Assembly (NCBI GenBank): GCA_013368445.1
Contig: JAACJO010000003.1
Location: 1,426,001 to 1,490,000, forward strand
Direction: 5' to 3'
Source: Leucocoprinus leucothites
Taxonomy: Eukaryota; Basidiomycota; Agaricomycetes; Agaricales; Agaricaceae
Length of the DNA: 64,000 bases
Shown: positions 25,030 to 36,923 of the stretch, piece by piece
Position numbering within the stretch: the first letter of the stretch is position 1
Layout of the letters: the number at the start of each line of letters is the position of its first letter
Translations under genes and position numbers: made by a program
Notes under the pieces: model-generated
What the model saw: only the letters and a program-made list of their open reading frames with translations
What the model was told of the DNA's origin: nothing
Database searches by the model: none

Positions 25030-27506
25030 CTAAGGCGCACCAATGCGATCAACTCCTTGTTTTACCTTGCCAATGAGGTTCATAACCCCGTCACGAAGTC
25101 CGTCAGCCTGCACTCCAACTGCATCGCTACTGGTACGGTAGACCCCAGTTCCGCCGGCGCCCCCAAGGCTAACGTTGACACCGCCAAGATTCAAGTTCAG
25201 GATGGGGGCATTCGATGCCGATTCCGGTGGCGGATCATAGATGGTTGGGGAGAAGTTCTCTGCACCAGAACGTAACATTTCTATATAACTAGGGAGATTG
25301 TTCAGGGAGAGCAAAAAGAATAAATCAAAAAAAGCTCACCTTGATGAATTGTGAACACATGTCCCACCAAGGAGGAGGTGAACACCAGCCCCAGGTGGAA
25401 GTGCTCCATTTGAGGCAGTAGTGGGATCCTGATTATACAAAGAGACTGTTCTTGCCTCTTCATAGGTAGCACCTCCGATTATGAAAATGATGACATCCTG
25501 GGGTCTGTAGCACGGAGTCGTCAGAAAATAGCTACATGGGTTTTTTTAGGCTCACCGTTGCAGCCCTTGGTTCGGGCCTGTGGTCTCCAAGAAGGGGTAG
25601 CTCGACTCTTTCAGTCTGCCCCTGAAGAGATTCTCTAATGTCTGTGCAAGATGTGGTGTATGTTGTGTATACACGTTCTCAACACCCTAACGTCGAACGC
25701 GAGCTTTAGTCTGCTTTAGAACAATATAACGTAGGTAAATACCTTAAGTCCTTTCAGTGCAGAACGACCTTTTGCGAGCAATGATTCCGTCGAGAAGAGG
25801 TCGTCTTGCCGCTGATCAGCACCTGCAACGTTGAGGACCACGTAAACAAGCTAAAGGTGTCGAATCAAATTGTGATCAAGACTCAGAGACAGTATACGTA
25901 CTCTGGCGTCTTCGCGAGATACCCCATTTGAAAGCAAGAGGTTGATTAGGTTAGCTATGTTTGATTGTTGAGTTTTCTGGTAGCGAAGAGCGTATAATAT
26001 TGCGACTCTGAGCTTATTCCAAGGCGGTACAGCAGGATCCGCAACGATGGATTGTACAGCCTGAGTGAAGGGTAACGTTGGCATTGGAGGTCACCAGTCA
26101 GTCATCAGACTAACCTTATAATCGGCCCCCGAACTCGTTGCTAGACCCTGTTCTATTTCCCCAACATCGAGCAGCTTGTCCCTCCCCACCAACCGGCTCA
26201 GCTCACCAACCAGCGCGACATGCTTGCTCACGTTTCCCCCGAGCTTCCTGAATTCGGGATATTCCTCTACAAAGCGCTTCATATCCGTGATTGACTGTAT
26301 GCTCGTCGGTGATGTAGCCAACGATTTGGACTGGTAATTCTGGACATAATCTTTGAGTGCTGTTCCGAGGTCACCAAAAGTAGAAAGGTAATGGGTTTGG
26401 AAAAACGGGTCAGTCGAAGTCGTCAAAGTTATTTCCTAGAGCAAGAATGAGCGATGCAAGTGTAATGAGAAGAAAGGCATACCGAAAGCTCTGGTCGAAT
26501 ATCGGGGACCATTCGTAAGTCAACTCGACCATTCTGTATGCCTAACAGTTCATGCACCATGGCCTGGTATGTCCACTGGGAGAGAAGGGGTGTGACAGGA
26601 TCGTTTCGACGGTCGAGGATCAACAAAAGAGGAGGGACTTGGGTCAATCTAAAGTCAAAGAGGGAAGACTCAGTTTGGATACGATGCTAAAGGTTATGGA
26701 TCAGCGGAAAGTACTGCTGCAGTGCGATGCAATCACACCTGAATTTCCGTCCCGAGTTTCTTCGCCATTGCGCTCATTTTCTCATAGCGAATGGTCGGCT
26801 TCTTCCTCAGACTGAGCAAAACAGCAAGGATTCCCTGGACATGACCCTCAAGCGCGTCTGCATTCCAAGAGTTCGAATTATTTCCGTAAAGAAGTCGACT
26901 GGCAGTGGGCGCATGGTTCAGGGAGAACAAACTGGGAAGTAGCGGCGTATAATCTGCGAAGTATTCCTGATTTTAAGTTAAGAAATGTGATAGATAGAGC
27001 CTGTTTCTATGGCTAACCTGGACTTCCCGAACAACCTCATACTCATCAACTTCAGCAAGTCGTTCTATCCCAGCCTTGGTCAAGATATTGCTGAAATCTG
27101 AACCATGTCTGTCAATAAACTGCTCGTAACCGGACGTCATCCATTATGATTCACCAACTGACACAGGTAATACTCTCCATATTTGGGCTCCCGAAGTTCG
27201 GCTTCTAGCGCTTCCATGCTCGACTCACTACTTTGGAGAAAGCAGACACATTTCATATGAGGCATGCGGTCTCGTTTCTTGTTGTCTATTCGATCCGTCA
27301 GGTATACCTGATATGAGAGTAAGGTGGATTGCGTGGAGGCCAGCGAGACTATAGGAGTCTATCAGATAGCAACCAATCAGCTAGATAACACAATCTGCTA
27401 TGATTTGGATACTTACCGTGTGTGAGTCCAACAATAACACCTTCATAGCGGAAGGTGTTGACACCAACTTGTTGACATAAGTCTCGACTGCTTTCAAGAC
27501 ATCCAT
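25030..27506 (-). CDS. VPS45: Sec1/Munc18 protein Vps45
   Basis: SM protein that binds a Tlg2-type syntaxin and promotes SNARE assembly in Golgi/TGN-to-endosome and vacuole traffic. The first exon is 27418-27506 ([20 protein letters not shown], ending LLLDSHT). About ten introns interrupt the gene. Family hallmarks in order: [160 protein letters not shown] and [18 protein letters not shown]. The usual VPS45 core is complete. Beyond it the C-terminus has a Gly-rich stretch (about 25150-25190) and ends [12 protein letters not shown]. The stop TAG is at 25030-25032. Frame continuity through all introns supports an intact gene. Confidence 0.96.
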
Positions 27507-28866
27507 ATCTGCGCCACAAAGCTAAGGTTACACCCTAAATGAAATCAATCGAGCACAAGTGCCTGAAAGTTGTTCAGGAACCTATTCCAGTAATTCGGAG
27601 AGGGACAAAACTGGGAGAAGAAGTGTTGGGTCATAGCGCCCACAATGGACGCGAGAGGTTAGCGCGTGACATTACGTAATGGTTTTATCCCAAATTGCCT
27701 GATTGAGCCCTTGTCGCGTAGATCCCACCTTCTGCCCGAGTACATGCTAGCCTCTCTTGACCGCGATACCAAAGACGTCACCAGCAGAATATTGACAATA
27801 TGACATATAGTTGTGCCTCTAGACACGTCATTACAGCATCATTGAAGCTTATCGAAATCCTCTTCCTTTTCCTCCGACCCAATCAGGTTCCTGCAATCAA
27901 GGACGACAAATAAGTAATATGTTTTTTCGCTTTGGTACAATGCTCGAGCACCCTTTGAAACTCCATCATGTATTCCTGGCCTATATCTCGGATGCAATTA
28001 TAATCCAAACGGCCTCATACTTCCCTAACCCTGGGAGGTTCTATTTCGGTTCAGAAATCTTCAGAAAAAGCGTCGAAGATAGCTTGGAGCTATCTCAATT
28101 AATCTCAACCCAGCGTCAGGCCTCAGCCTCAGGTCTGATCAATAACACGGCGCCCGAATAGCCAACATCGTGTGGTACAAACATCAATCCAACAAAAAGC
28201 CGGGAAATATATCTCAGGGTTGGGTTTGGGGAATGCTGTCAAGATGACGGAAAAGCCACAAATTACTTCTAATGGAATGCCTGATTCTTCCGTCAGCGGC
28301 ATCGACTATGAAAATCATTGGTTGGAAAAGGATTGGCTGTGAGAATATACTCACTTGTCTCTATAGATTTGTTCGCATGGTGTTGGAAGTCGCATTTTCA
28401 GATAATCCTGCCACTGTGCTTCGCGCGATATGGCACACCCGGGAAATACCCAGGGGTAAAATTTTCAATTTATACAAAAGCAACCCTTCACAGCTACTCG
28501 AGCCATTTCAGCCACATAATAGAATTATGCATTCCGCTGCTGGAAAGCGGAGGTGCAGAGTCACCTCCCGAGTGTGTTTATGGATAAATTAGGTTGAAGG
28601 AGCAGGTCACGGTAAAGTCCGAAGAATGATGTTTGCAGAACACGAAGATCAATCACCCTCCCAAATTAAACCGATGCTCATCGACCACCACCTACCTCCG
28701 CAGCTTCGTTTCTCAAACGGATATCTTTCAGGAAAAAATTTCGTGGCTGCATACCGAACAATACAGATTTTCCTATCTCGTCGGGTCAAGCAATATGTTC
28801 TCCATGATATTTAAGCACCGCCTGGGTGCCCATACTTTCTCCAGTCCTTTCTTCACCAACAGCTCC
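27507..28866. other. Intergenic between divergent VPS45 and GSKIP-like gene
   Basis: 1.36 kb with no recognised gene. A perfect palindrome ATTACGTAAT at 27671-27680 lies about 165 bp upstream of the VPS45 ATG and matches a bZIP-type core (TTACGTAA). Short frames such as 27919-28161 have no family features and sit in AT-rich sequence. Confidence 0.5.
27671..27680. promoter_or_regulatory. Palindromic bZIP-type site ATTACGTAAT
   Basis: A ten-base perfect palindrome upstream of VPS45 containing TTACGTAA, the core bound by many fungal bZIP factors. Binding is inferred from the sequence alone. Confidence 0.35.
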
Positions 28867-29225
28867 ATGGCCTCCTCATTTTTCGGTCAGGAGCTCCACC
28901 GTGCTCTCAGAGAGCAAGGACCTGCTATCCATGGTTTCAAGGTTATTAGCGCTGGGCCTTTGCAAGCAGTAGCTCGTATAAAGACCTTAGAGGGACATAC
29001 TCTCGAAGTGTTACTCACGCAGCAAGGATACAAGGTAAAGCTGTCTGGCCCCCTGTCACCTTCTCTCTCACCACATAGCGGTTGTTCTATCAGGTGGATT
29101 GCAAACCGAATGAGGGAAACACACAGACATTTGAGACCCTCGAAGATCTACTCCATTCTATCAGTCCTCTCTACGCACAAAGACGTAGCGAAGCACTTTT
29201 TGATGCCCTCAAGCGACTATCGTGA
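28867..29225 (+). CDS. Small GSKIP-domain protein
   Basis: Two exons (28867-29034 and 29094-29225) give 99 residues. The second half matches the GSKIP domain: LEVLLTQQGYKV, TFETLEDLLHSISPLYAQRR, SEALFDALKRLS, comparable with the human ending that reads [20 protein letters not shown]. Human GSKIP binds GSK3-beta through this C-terminal helix and also anchors PKA; whether the fungal protein does either is inference. I chose MASSFFGQELHRALREQG as the start; an in-frame ATG at 28795 would add 24 residues. It converges with the OGFr gene, whose stop is 215 bp away. The protein is soluble, with no signal peptide. Confidence 0.8.
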
Positions 29226-29440
29226 AGAAAAATCCACGTAATATATTGATTCTGTGAGCTTCAGATCCCTTTTCTTGCGCCATCGCCGCTGATTTCTGGT
29301 AGACTGCTTATGACAAGCACTTTTTACACTTACATCATTCTTCGGATTACGGGAGTCCGGCTTTGGCGCCAAGATGGGGCAACGAGTTATTCAACTTGTA
29401 TACTAATCGCCTATCTTATCTGATATCCCCTTCAATCCCT

Positions 29441-30452
29441 CTATTCAATCGTTGTTTCTTTGCACATTGCCCCAAACCACCCGTTCTGCTTCCTATTCCA
29501 CAGTGCCTTCTCGTATTCCTTTCGAGTAAACACGAATTCGCTTGCTCTCACTCGACTAATAGCTGCTCCCACCCAAATGCGGTCTTGTTGATTTCTTAGA
29601 CAATTTGCCCACCATCTATCCATGCTGTTTTGGAGTCCATTTGCCACAAGTTCGTTGAACTCGCTCTGCTCATTCAGGATGTGTAGCAGAAACCCCAGAT
29701 TGAGCTGCTCAAGACCAAACTCCGAAAGGCATTTGAGGATCCGTGAGATACGAAGATAGTTGTGAGAGGAGGCTAAGGCATTCGGCAAACGTTCAGCCGG
29801 GCAGTCAACTATGTGCGAAGGATGAGGCTATACTTACTGACAAGGTTCCTATAACGGGTTTCAAAGTTTCTAGGAGGAAGAACTCGACCAAGGAGACCAG
29901 TTTCCTGGGATAGCAACCGCATACCATAGAAATCAAGCATCAGCTCGTACGACTTCACGACTCGTGTAGTGATTTCAGCGTTTGCTTTTATTGCTTCAAT
30001 CTCGTGTGGCTGAAGGGGCTGGGACTCCCAATTCATGCCATATTCGCGGATGGGGAATCTGTACAGCGACAGAGTCATGTCCCAGCGCACGTCTGACTTC
30101 AAGCAACTTCACTCACAACCACTGAATAAACCCATGCTTGTATTCTAATTTTCTGTAGTCTCCTAGCCACCTACGGGAACCATAAGTCTACTCATGATCA
30201 CTGAATGCTAATCATGACATACTGCTCGTGTATTTCATCAATTAGGACGTTATCTGGTCTACAGCGCAGGTTGTTTGAGTAGAATGCCAGGTTTTCAGAG
30301 GCGTCAGGATCGTCATTGACACCTGGGTATTCGTTAATGAACTCCCGAATGTCTTGCGGAATCGACATAACGACTCTTTTCGGCCGCTTAGAACCGGGTA
30401 GAGCAGTAACCTTTGAGAAGTGCGAGAGTAAGTGACGTGTTGCGCTCAGCAT
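29441..30452 (-). CDS. OGFr-domain protein
   Basis: Carries the conserved region of the opioid growth factor receptor family, a eukaryotic domain of uncertain biochemical role. Four exons (30223-30452, 30117-30170, 29838-30058, 29441-29772) sum to 837 nt, 278 residues. Family sequence in order: ENLAFYSNNLRCRPDNVLID, EIHEQWLGDYRKLEYKHGF, IQWLFPIREYGMNWESQPL, QPHEIEAIKANAEI, VVKSYELMLDFYGMRL, SSHNYLRISRILKCLSEFGL and FLLHILNEQSE. After the domain, DRWWANCLRNQQDR is typical of basidiomycete homologues. An in-frame ATG at 30368 (MSIPQDIREFI) may be the true start; the longer start at 30452 is listed. The fungal function is unknown; the name implies no opioid signalling. Confidence 0.9.
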
Positions 30453-31360
30453 TTTTTAATCTCGCATACGTAATAATTCACGATTATCAGTGGGCGTCAT
30501 GCTGACTAGTTGTGTAGCTCGGCATTCCCCAGACGCTCGTATTGGGCTCCTGAATATAGAAGTCTGCTTTCACCGATGTGCAGGTTCACATTATGTCTTG
30601 GATATGTGTACAATCGTTTAGGGTGCGATGTAAATACCAAGGTATAGGGCATTCCTAGTTGCACCGCTTTTCGGAAAAGATTCCCTGACTGATACAATCT
30701 AGTTCAGTGGGAAGCATGAGGTTAAATTTATAGCCCTGTCAGAATCAAGTAGCGGGGGTTGGCTCACCAGCTTAAGGTTCAAACTTCATGAAGCTGTAAG
30801 TAGCTTACTATTACTTATAGAGGCCGTACTGTCTTTGTGAGTCCGGCCCGGCTTCTCCGTCCGGACCCTTGGCCGCAAACCAGCCTACTCCATCAAGAGA
30901 AATCTATCTTTGGGTACACATATAAATGGAAGAACGTTCGGTGAAGCGGAATGCAACCTGTAGATACCATTCCCGCGTTCAGGCATGGCGAGCAATCAAA
31001 CATCACTGACCACCGTGTTGCTACATGGTTCGCATGACTGAGCAGGCTCCATTTACGTTGGCAGGTTTCCCAGTATCACCAATATTTGAAGTGAGCCAAA
31101 GTCAGGCATTACTTCCGTTTGGAAACTCTCAGTTCCGTCAACGTAACCAGCGTTCGGAAGGCGGGTTGACTTCCTGGAGCCTTGTAGCAGGAGTGCTTGA
31201 CCCTAGCTTTGCCGATGACAGAGGCGGTAGATCGCGAGATCAAACTAACGTGACAACATAGCATATGTCGGGAGTCTCTATTCCGCAAGAGTGAAATGCC
31301 TGAAGGAGGATATTCGGTCCGCGGAGGGCCCACATCAAGCAAGCGCAAGGCTGATCCACC

Positions 31361-31386
31361 TTATTATTATTATTATTATTATTATT
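31361..31386. repeat. (TTA)n microsatellite
   Basis: An uninterrupted run of TTA units, 26 bp, in the gene-free tract. It looks like an ordinary slippage-prone simple repeat. Confidence 0.95.
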
Positions 31387-32799
31387 GCCAGAACTGTATT
31401 ATCTGTGAGCCTGAGGATGAAACCCTATGAAAAATAAGCGATCATACCGTAGCAGCAGGTCATTCCAGGACCAAGCAGCTAGCACACATATGACGGGTAC
31501 TCCAGACAGGACCGGACTTCCGGGGCGCTATAGCTAGTTTAAATGGCAAAATATAGCTTGTACACTGCAGAAACTGACAAGTGCCAGTATGGTAAGCTCC
31601 AGTTGACGGGAGATCAGGGAGCTGATCTGAAAGCCCAAGTGTTCGGCCTAAGTTGTACCCAGAGGAGTTACCACTGGCAGGAAATACTGGAGATCCCCTT
31701 GCCCCTGTTTTGAGATCTGAAAGCATGCGGTGCCGACTAATCCAATGGGGATTCGTGCATTGGATGAGGCAACTCTCCTGCTGGCAGTAAGGTGAAAAGC
31801 TGTCTCGAAAGCCGCTGAGGTCCGTCGGTAAAAGGAGGTGGGTTGTATCTATCAATTATTCGGCCCATTCAAGGGTAGGAAGCCCACAAATATTGGAGAC
31901 GTATCCTCGCAAGATTCCTTGACCTTGAGCTTGCCCTCAGACGAGCAACACCACGGTCACAATAATAGGGGCCCTAGTAGGTTTCCCATTGTAAATGTTA
32001 TGGTTGGCAAGTTATAGTTGGACCTAGTAAGGGACAGCTCGCGGTGCCGCTGTACATGTTGATTTGAACACTCTGTAAGATATATAATTGAATGACAGCG
32101 GCCAGCCTAGAATGGCTTTATCAGATTTTCAGGTATAGAATACGTTAACTTACAAATACAATGGCCCCGTTACCCCATAATTCTTTGCAACCCTGCAACG
32201 TCTGCTTCTTCCCCTGCATGTGAGTAGGTCCGAGACGGAACGACTTGTATTTTATATTCCGACACCTGTCTTTGATCTTGTCAATGACCATGAGCCACCG
32301 GCCACTGCATAGCAGTGATACATAGTAAATCTAGCTTGACAAAATATTAGACATCCCCGCATGCACGATACTTCGGGGAGCATCCATCAGAGCGAAAGTA
32401 ACACAGACTCCATGAAATGAATCTGAGCTGCCCTCTGTCGTGATGAAGAGATCAACTGTGAAGAGAACAAGCCGGGGCTACACTGTACAAAGACTCGTTA
32501 ACGTGAAAAAGGACCAACCCGTACTTGAAATTGCATCCCAAACTTTTGAGCTAGCCAATAAGAATAAAAATAATGGCAACGGGCTGTCCAAATTCTCTTG
32601 GATACCTTATACGCCGACGGAGACGACTCAGCGAGTGCCTGAAACCAACTATCATGTTGATCATCGTAGCTAGAGCACCATGATTCCCGGTATCAGAATG
32701 TTAGGTTGTACCAATCTGAGATGGCCAGCGGGCCCCGGGCGTTTATACATGCGGTGGGTAGATTGCTAAATGGCTTGAACAGGTGTTGTTACTGTATAC

Positions 32800-33066
32800 A
32801 TGACAAGTCGAGCATTCTATTTAGATATCACTCCGGAGGACGTGCAGAAGCTGTTCCGCAGCGCATTCGCGGATCGTGACTGCATGGTGTTGAAACTTGC
32901 CTGGAAACACCGGCAACAGGAATCAGAGCAGATATTACATTGCGGTGGCAAGCTGCAGTTCATTATCATTACAAGACCGAATATCACCGAAGAAATTGGG
33001 CAGTTAATCGAGATCCTCGAAAATTGTCCGGGACACAGCCGGCTTGGACGCTGCACAAATCACTAG
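32800..33066 (+). CDS. Orphan 88-codon ORF, possible gene fragment
   Basis: ATG to TAG frame of 88 codons with mixed, protein-like composition: FYLDITPEDVQKLFRSAFAD, a charged helix-like centre (KLAWKHRQQESEQILHC) and a strand-helix pattern (KLQFIIITRP, NITEEIGQLIEILEN). I do not recognise a family. No introns are obvious on either side and neighbouring sequence is non-coding, so this may be a fragment of an old gene or a chance frame. The opposite strand is also open over most of it, which lowers confidence. Confidence 0.25.
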   Translation: MTSRAFYLDITPEDVQKLFRSAFADRDCMVLKLAWKHRQQESEQILHCGGKLQFIIITRPNITEEIGQLIEILENCPGHSRLGRCTNH

Positions 33067-36000
33067 GTCATCAAACCCGGCGAGGATAAGATGGGCTTCA
33101 GGATAAGTTTTAGAGGCCTCGCGGGCACAAAAAGCCTTTTGGGGCGCTGTATGTGTGAATGCTCCGCGAGAGCGGTCCCCGAGGAGTAGGATTTTGACCA
33201 ATGACGAAGGGCTAACTTGCTGCATGATTCGCTGCATGCGGCATGTTCCGGTTTGAAACTGGCAGGCCTAAGATATGTATTGATGGTTTGTGGGGTATCA
33301 TCAAGTGCTACGCCACAACGATTGAGTTTTTGAAAGAGACCTAGGGTGGCTTCGGGAACAAAATGGGTCGCCTGTAGTCACCGACAAGGAGGCTACGTTG
33401 CACGAAAAAATTGTACTTGCCACGCCGCAGGGGGCCAGACGCCAAGTGCCAGCTGGAAGTCGAGGTACAAAGCTGGGCTCGGGCTTTAACGGCAGGGGTA
33501 CAGACTTTTGAGTGACAGACGAAACATCAGACGCTATGGCGACAAAAAAAACAGGCGTTTATGCGTCCTTATGTCCTTACCAACTAGAAAATCCAGCTCA
33601 AGGCCAGAGAAACCGTCTTGGAAAAGCCACCAAGTCTGTACGTTCACTGTACTTGAAGGTGAGCGATCAACCAAAGTCGCTCTAAGTCGTGTTGAAAAAG
33701 AGGGAGATCAAAATAGGCTGCAGCCTCAATGTAGTGGCTGTTTCCAGATTCATCTAACAGAACCTCCGCAGTCTCCGCAGAGATTTAAGATTGGGCTGAC
33801 ATATTGGAATTGGTAAGAGAGTGGCAAGATGGGATCAATTAGACGGTGGAAGCCATACAGATCACGATGATTCCGGAGCGACGACAGCGGTAAACGGATT
33901 AATCCGACTCTCATATTCTGAGGCGAAAAGAATCAGTGTTCGGAATATCCCTGTCCACGCGTTGGTTGGAGCTGAGCGTTGAACCGTGGCATCCGTGTCC
34001 GCCTGACTAAAGCCGTATCAGGCTGAAAGCGGGAAGTAGGTTCTGAAGGTTGACCGTGAAGACAGAAACACAGATGTTGAAATGTCATGGATAGGGGACG
34101 CTGTATCTGGTTACGGAGTACGTTTGGGCAAGCAATCAGCATTCAATGGTTGTCCGCTGATCAACAAGGGGAGCAGTTGACCCATACAAAAGATGATGTT
34201 AGCTCGGTTACTTGCGTCATACACTGTTGTTCCCCAAGCTCTCCGAGAGATCAGATCGTATAAATAGCTAATGCCAGGCACGCCTTTTTCCAGCGTATAT
34301 AGCAGAGGAAGTCCACTCCTAGATCAGATCCGCTCGAGGCGAGGAAAAACACATTTTCAAGCGAACCGGGCAGAGCTAGCTATTTAAGATCCCCGACCTT
34401 TCAAGCCTAGTAAAGTATGCCTCCGATGCTATAAAACTTGGCCGAACGTCCCAGCAATTCAAGCCGTCTCATAGGTGAAAAAAACAATGATCAAATGAAC
34501 AGAGCATACAAAAACCGCCGCGTGAGTCCGTGGCAGTTCCTAGTCAACAAGAAACTAGATGGGCGACAAAATGTAAAGCAAGGTGTCAGTTTGAGCCGCT
34601 TCAGACACGATTCGTGGAGGCGACGGAAAGTTAGCGAAAGCGCTGATTGCCGCATGGCGACGACGGCTGATGTGCATGCGGAACCGGACAGTGGACGCCC
34701 TTGCTTGATTGACATGGATGATTGTTTCGGCCTGTAGAGCTTTCACACTGAGACATCAGACCTTGGGAATTCACATGTTACTAGGATGTTTACCAGGCTC
34801 ACGGTGAGAACAGAAGGCAAAAAGCGAAGCAATGCGTTCTTATTGAGTATCGGAAAAGAAGTGCGGGGAAGAAGCGAGGTGGGGTAATAGACTACATCGT
34901 GGGATGGCTAGGAACTTGGATGTCAGTCCAGCGAGATCGATGCTGGTGGGTTAACTTACTAAAGCATTGATTCCACCTGCTTAGGGGCTGTGATAATACA
35001 TATGTCACTGGTCCTTGACAAGTTCCCCGCGGACTCCGAGCCTATTGCACTTCCAACATATCAATAGTTAATTCCAGCGTTATAATTAATTCCCTTGGCA
35101 GGAACCTTTAGAGAATCGCTGAGCAACAGAGTCCCAGTGTTATAAGAAAGGTTATAAAGAGGCACTCGTAACCGAACAAAGGAGCGATCCTTGTCTGGTC
35201 CAAAGGGACATGCCGCAAAGGAGAAGTAATGGGAGTGAGTAGTGTTTGGCAGAAAGGGGCTTTTGCCGTGTATTGAGCATGGCATTTGACGCGTGGAATG
35301 GTAAGATAGTTTTGAGATTAGCCGAAATGTATATGCTCAGATTAGATCAACTTGCCTTTCGGCCTTGAAGAGTCGAGAGGAAGTCATCAGCTTGCGAAGT
35401 ATAACCAGGTAGAAGAGGGACCGTGTGAGTAATAGAGATGTTTTATCGATATAGCAAGCATAACTCTGCAGTAGATTATAGCGTAAGCCCAAGGTCAAGG
35501 GGGTCTACTGGAGAATGTTATTTCACTGTGATTAAATATTTCGGAATGTTGGTGGGGTGTGGATGAGACGGTGAAGTTTAGTCTCGTGACCGGTCGCGCA
35601 AGTTTTTGAACTTTGAAACCAGCAATGCCAACCCACCACTGCTAATGTCAATCAGTACCATGCACCTTTGAACACCTCGATTGTAACATTCAGCGTTTCA
35701 ACTCGTCGCCCTTCAGGTCTCCATCCATGTTGCCTTCTCGCTGATTCTGGTATTTCCGCTCGCGATCTACTAAATCTGAAGGCGCTGACACAATTCAACC
35801 CAAGTTGATTTTGTGAGTTTCGTAGTGTTCTTGGGCTGGAACAAGCAATAGTGTGCTTATCAGACGAGCCGTTTACCTGTAGGGGAAACCCACTGTCCGA
35901 TACACCCATCTGACTCTCAACCTTTCTTAGAATATGGAGGCATCTTCGGCCGAACGAGTCTGGGCAACGACAAATATGGCACTGTGTTTAAGTAGTCTGT

Positions 36001-36325
36001 TATAGTGCTACCCCTCGCTCCAAGATCAATTGGAAACGCGGGTCGATGACTTCGGAGGTGCTAAATGCATACACAAAGAAGTGTTACCTCACGGACTCTT
36101 CGGACACGGCTTGCATTCATGCACACTCCACTGAGCACGGACATATCAATCAACACAATCAAACGAGCCTCTAAGTTGCCACCCCTGTTCCCGAGATGTA
36201 TTGACAGGGTTCCATAAGACACGGCCAAGTGCCGTTTCATAAAGGAAATGCTATGAGATGGGCAACACTCAGTCTCAATGTAAGGTCTCAATGACCCAAT
36301 GTTAACACGGGCTACAAAGATTGTG

Positions 36326-36352
36326 CCCCACACTCAAGCGCTCAGTGTGGGG
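36326..36352. repeat. Perfect 9-bp inverted repeat
   Basis: Arms CCCCACACT (36326-36334) and AGTGTGGGG (36344-36352) around a 9-bp spacer that itself contains AGCGCT. It could fold into a small cruciform or hairpin. No terminator or RNA context was identified. Confidence 0.85.
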
Positions 36353-36885
36353 TTATAGGGACTGAACTTTGTTTCTCCATCACTACGAGGAGCTCGATAA
36401 TTTTTGGACTGGATATCCCCTTGGTAACTTGTCCTATTTACTCTTTGTCGACTGTGCTCAGCGCGGAGAAAAGCGGACTTGTATTATCGGCTGCTGCCAT
36501 GGTGTTTCTGTTCATTGATCTTGCCAGACGATGGTCGAGTAAACCAGTTCTTTACTCGACGGAATGCAAATTTTCATGAGTTCCACCAAGCATCGTCTGT
36601 CGCCAGCCGTGACCGGACGGAACTGTCACTGCTCGTGCGCCAATCATCCCCATACCGTCGGCGAATGAGGATTTTGTATTGGCCTCGCCCACACTGAGGC
36701 CGATGACTTCACTTCTGTGGATCAAGACCGCAACTTATCAAATCCACAAGTCCGACATCTACCTCTCGTTGGAGACAAGGCACCCATGCATGCTAGTTGC
36801 TTAGCCCAATAAACGCTTAAAGTTAGTATGAGTGATAGGCGGGACATTTTTCTCCTGACTAAGACCAGTATCGGTGATTGCATAC

Positions 36886-36923
36886 ACTGTGTCCGCTATC
36901 CCCGTACCCGTAGCGGACACAGT
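36886..36923. repeat. Perfect 13-bp inverted repeat
   Basis: Arms ACTGTGTCCGCTA (36886-36898) and TAGCGGACACAGT (36911-36923) around a 12-bp spacer, matching at all 13 positions. This is the strongest hairpin noticed in the gene-free tracts. It lies about 530 bp from the 36326 hairpin. It may be the remains of transposon termini. Confidence 0.9.

Noticed and set aside
27919..28592. Short open frames between VPS45 and the GSKIP-like gene
   Set aside because: No similarity recognised and AT-rich, promoter-like context.
30506..30697. 63-codon - strand frame just upstream of the OGFr gene
   Set aside because: It cannot be joined to the OGFr gene by a convincing splice and has no domain features.
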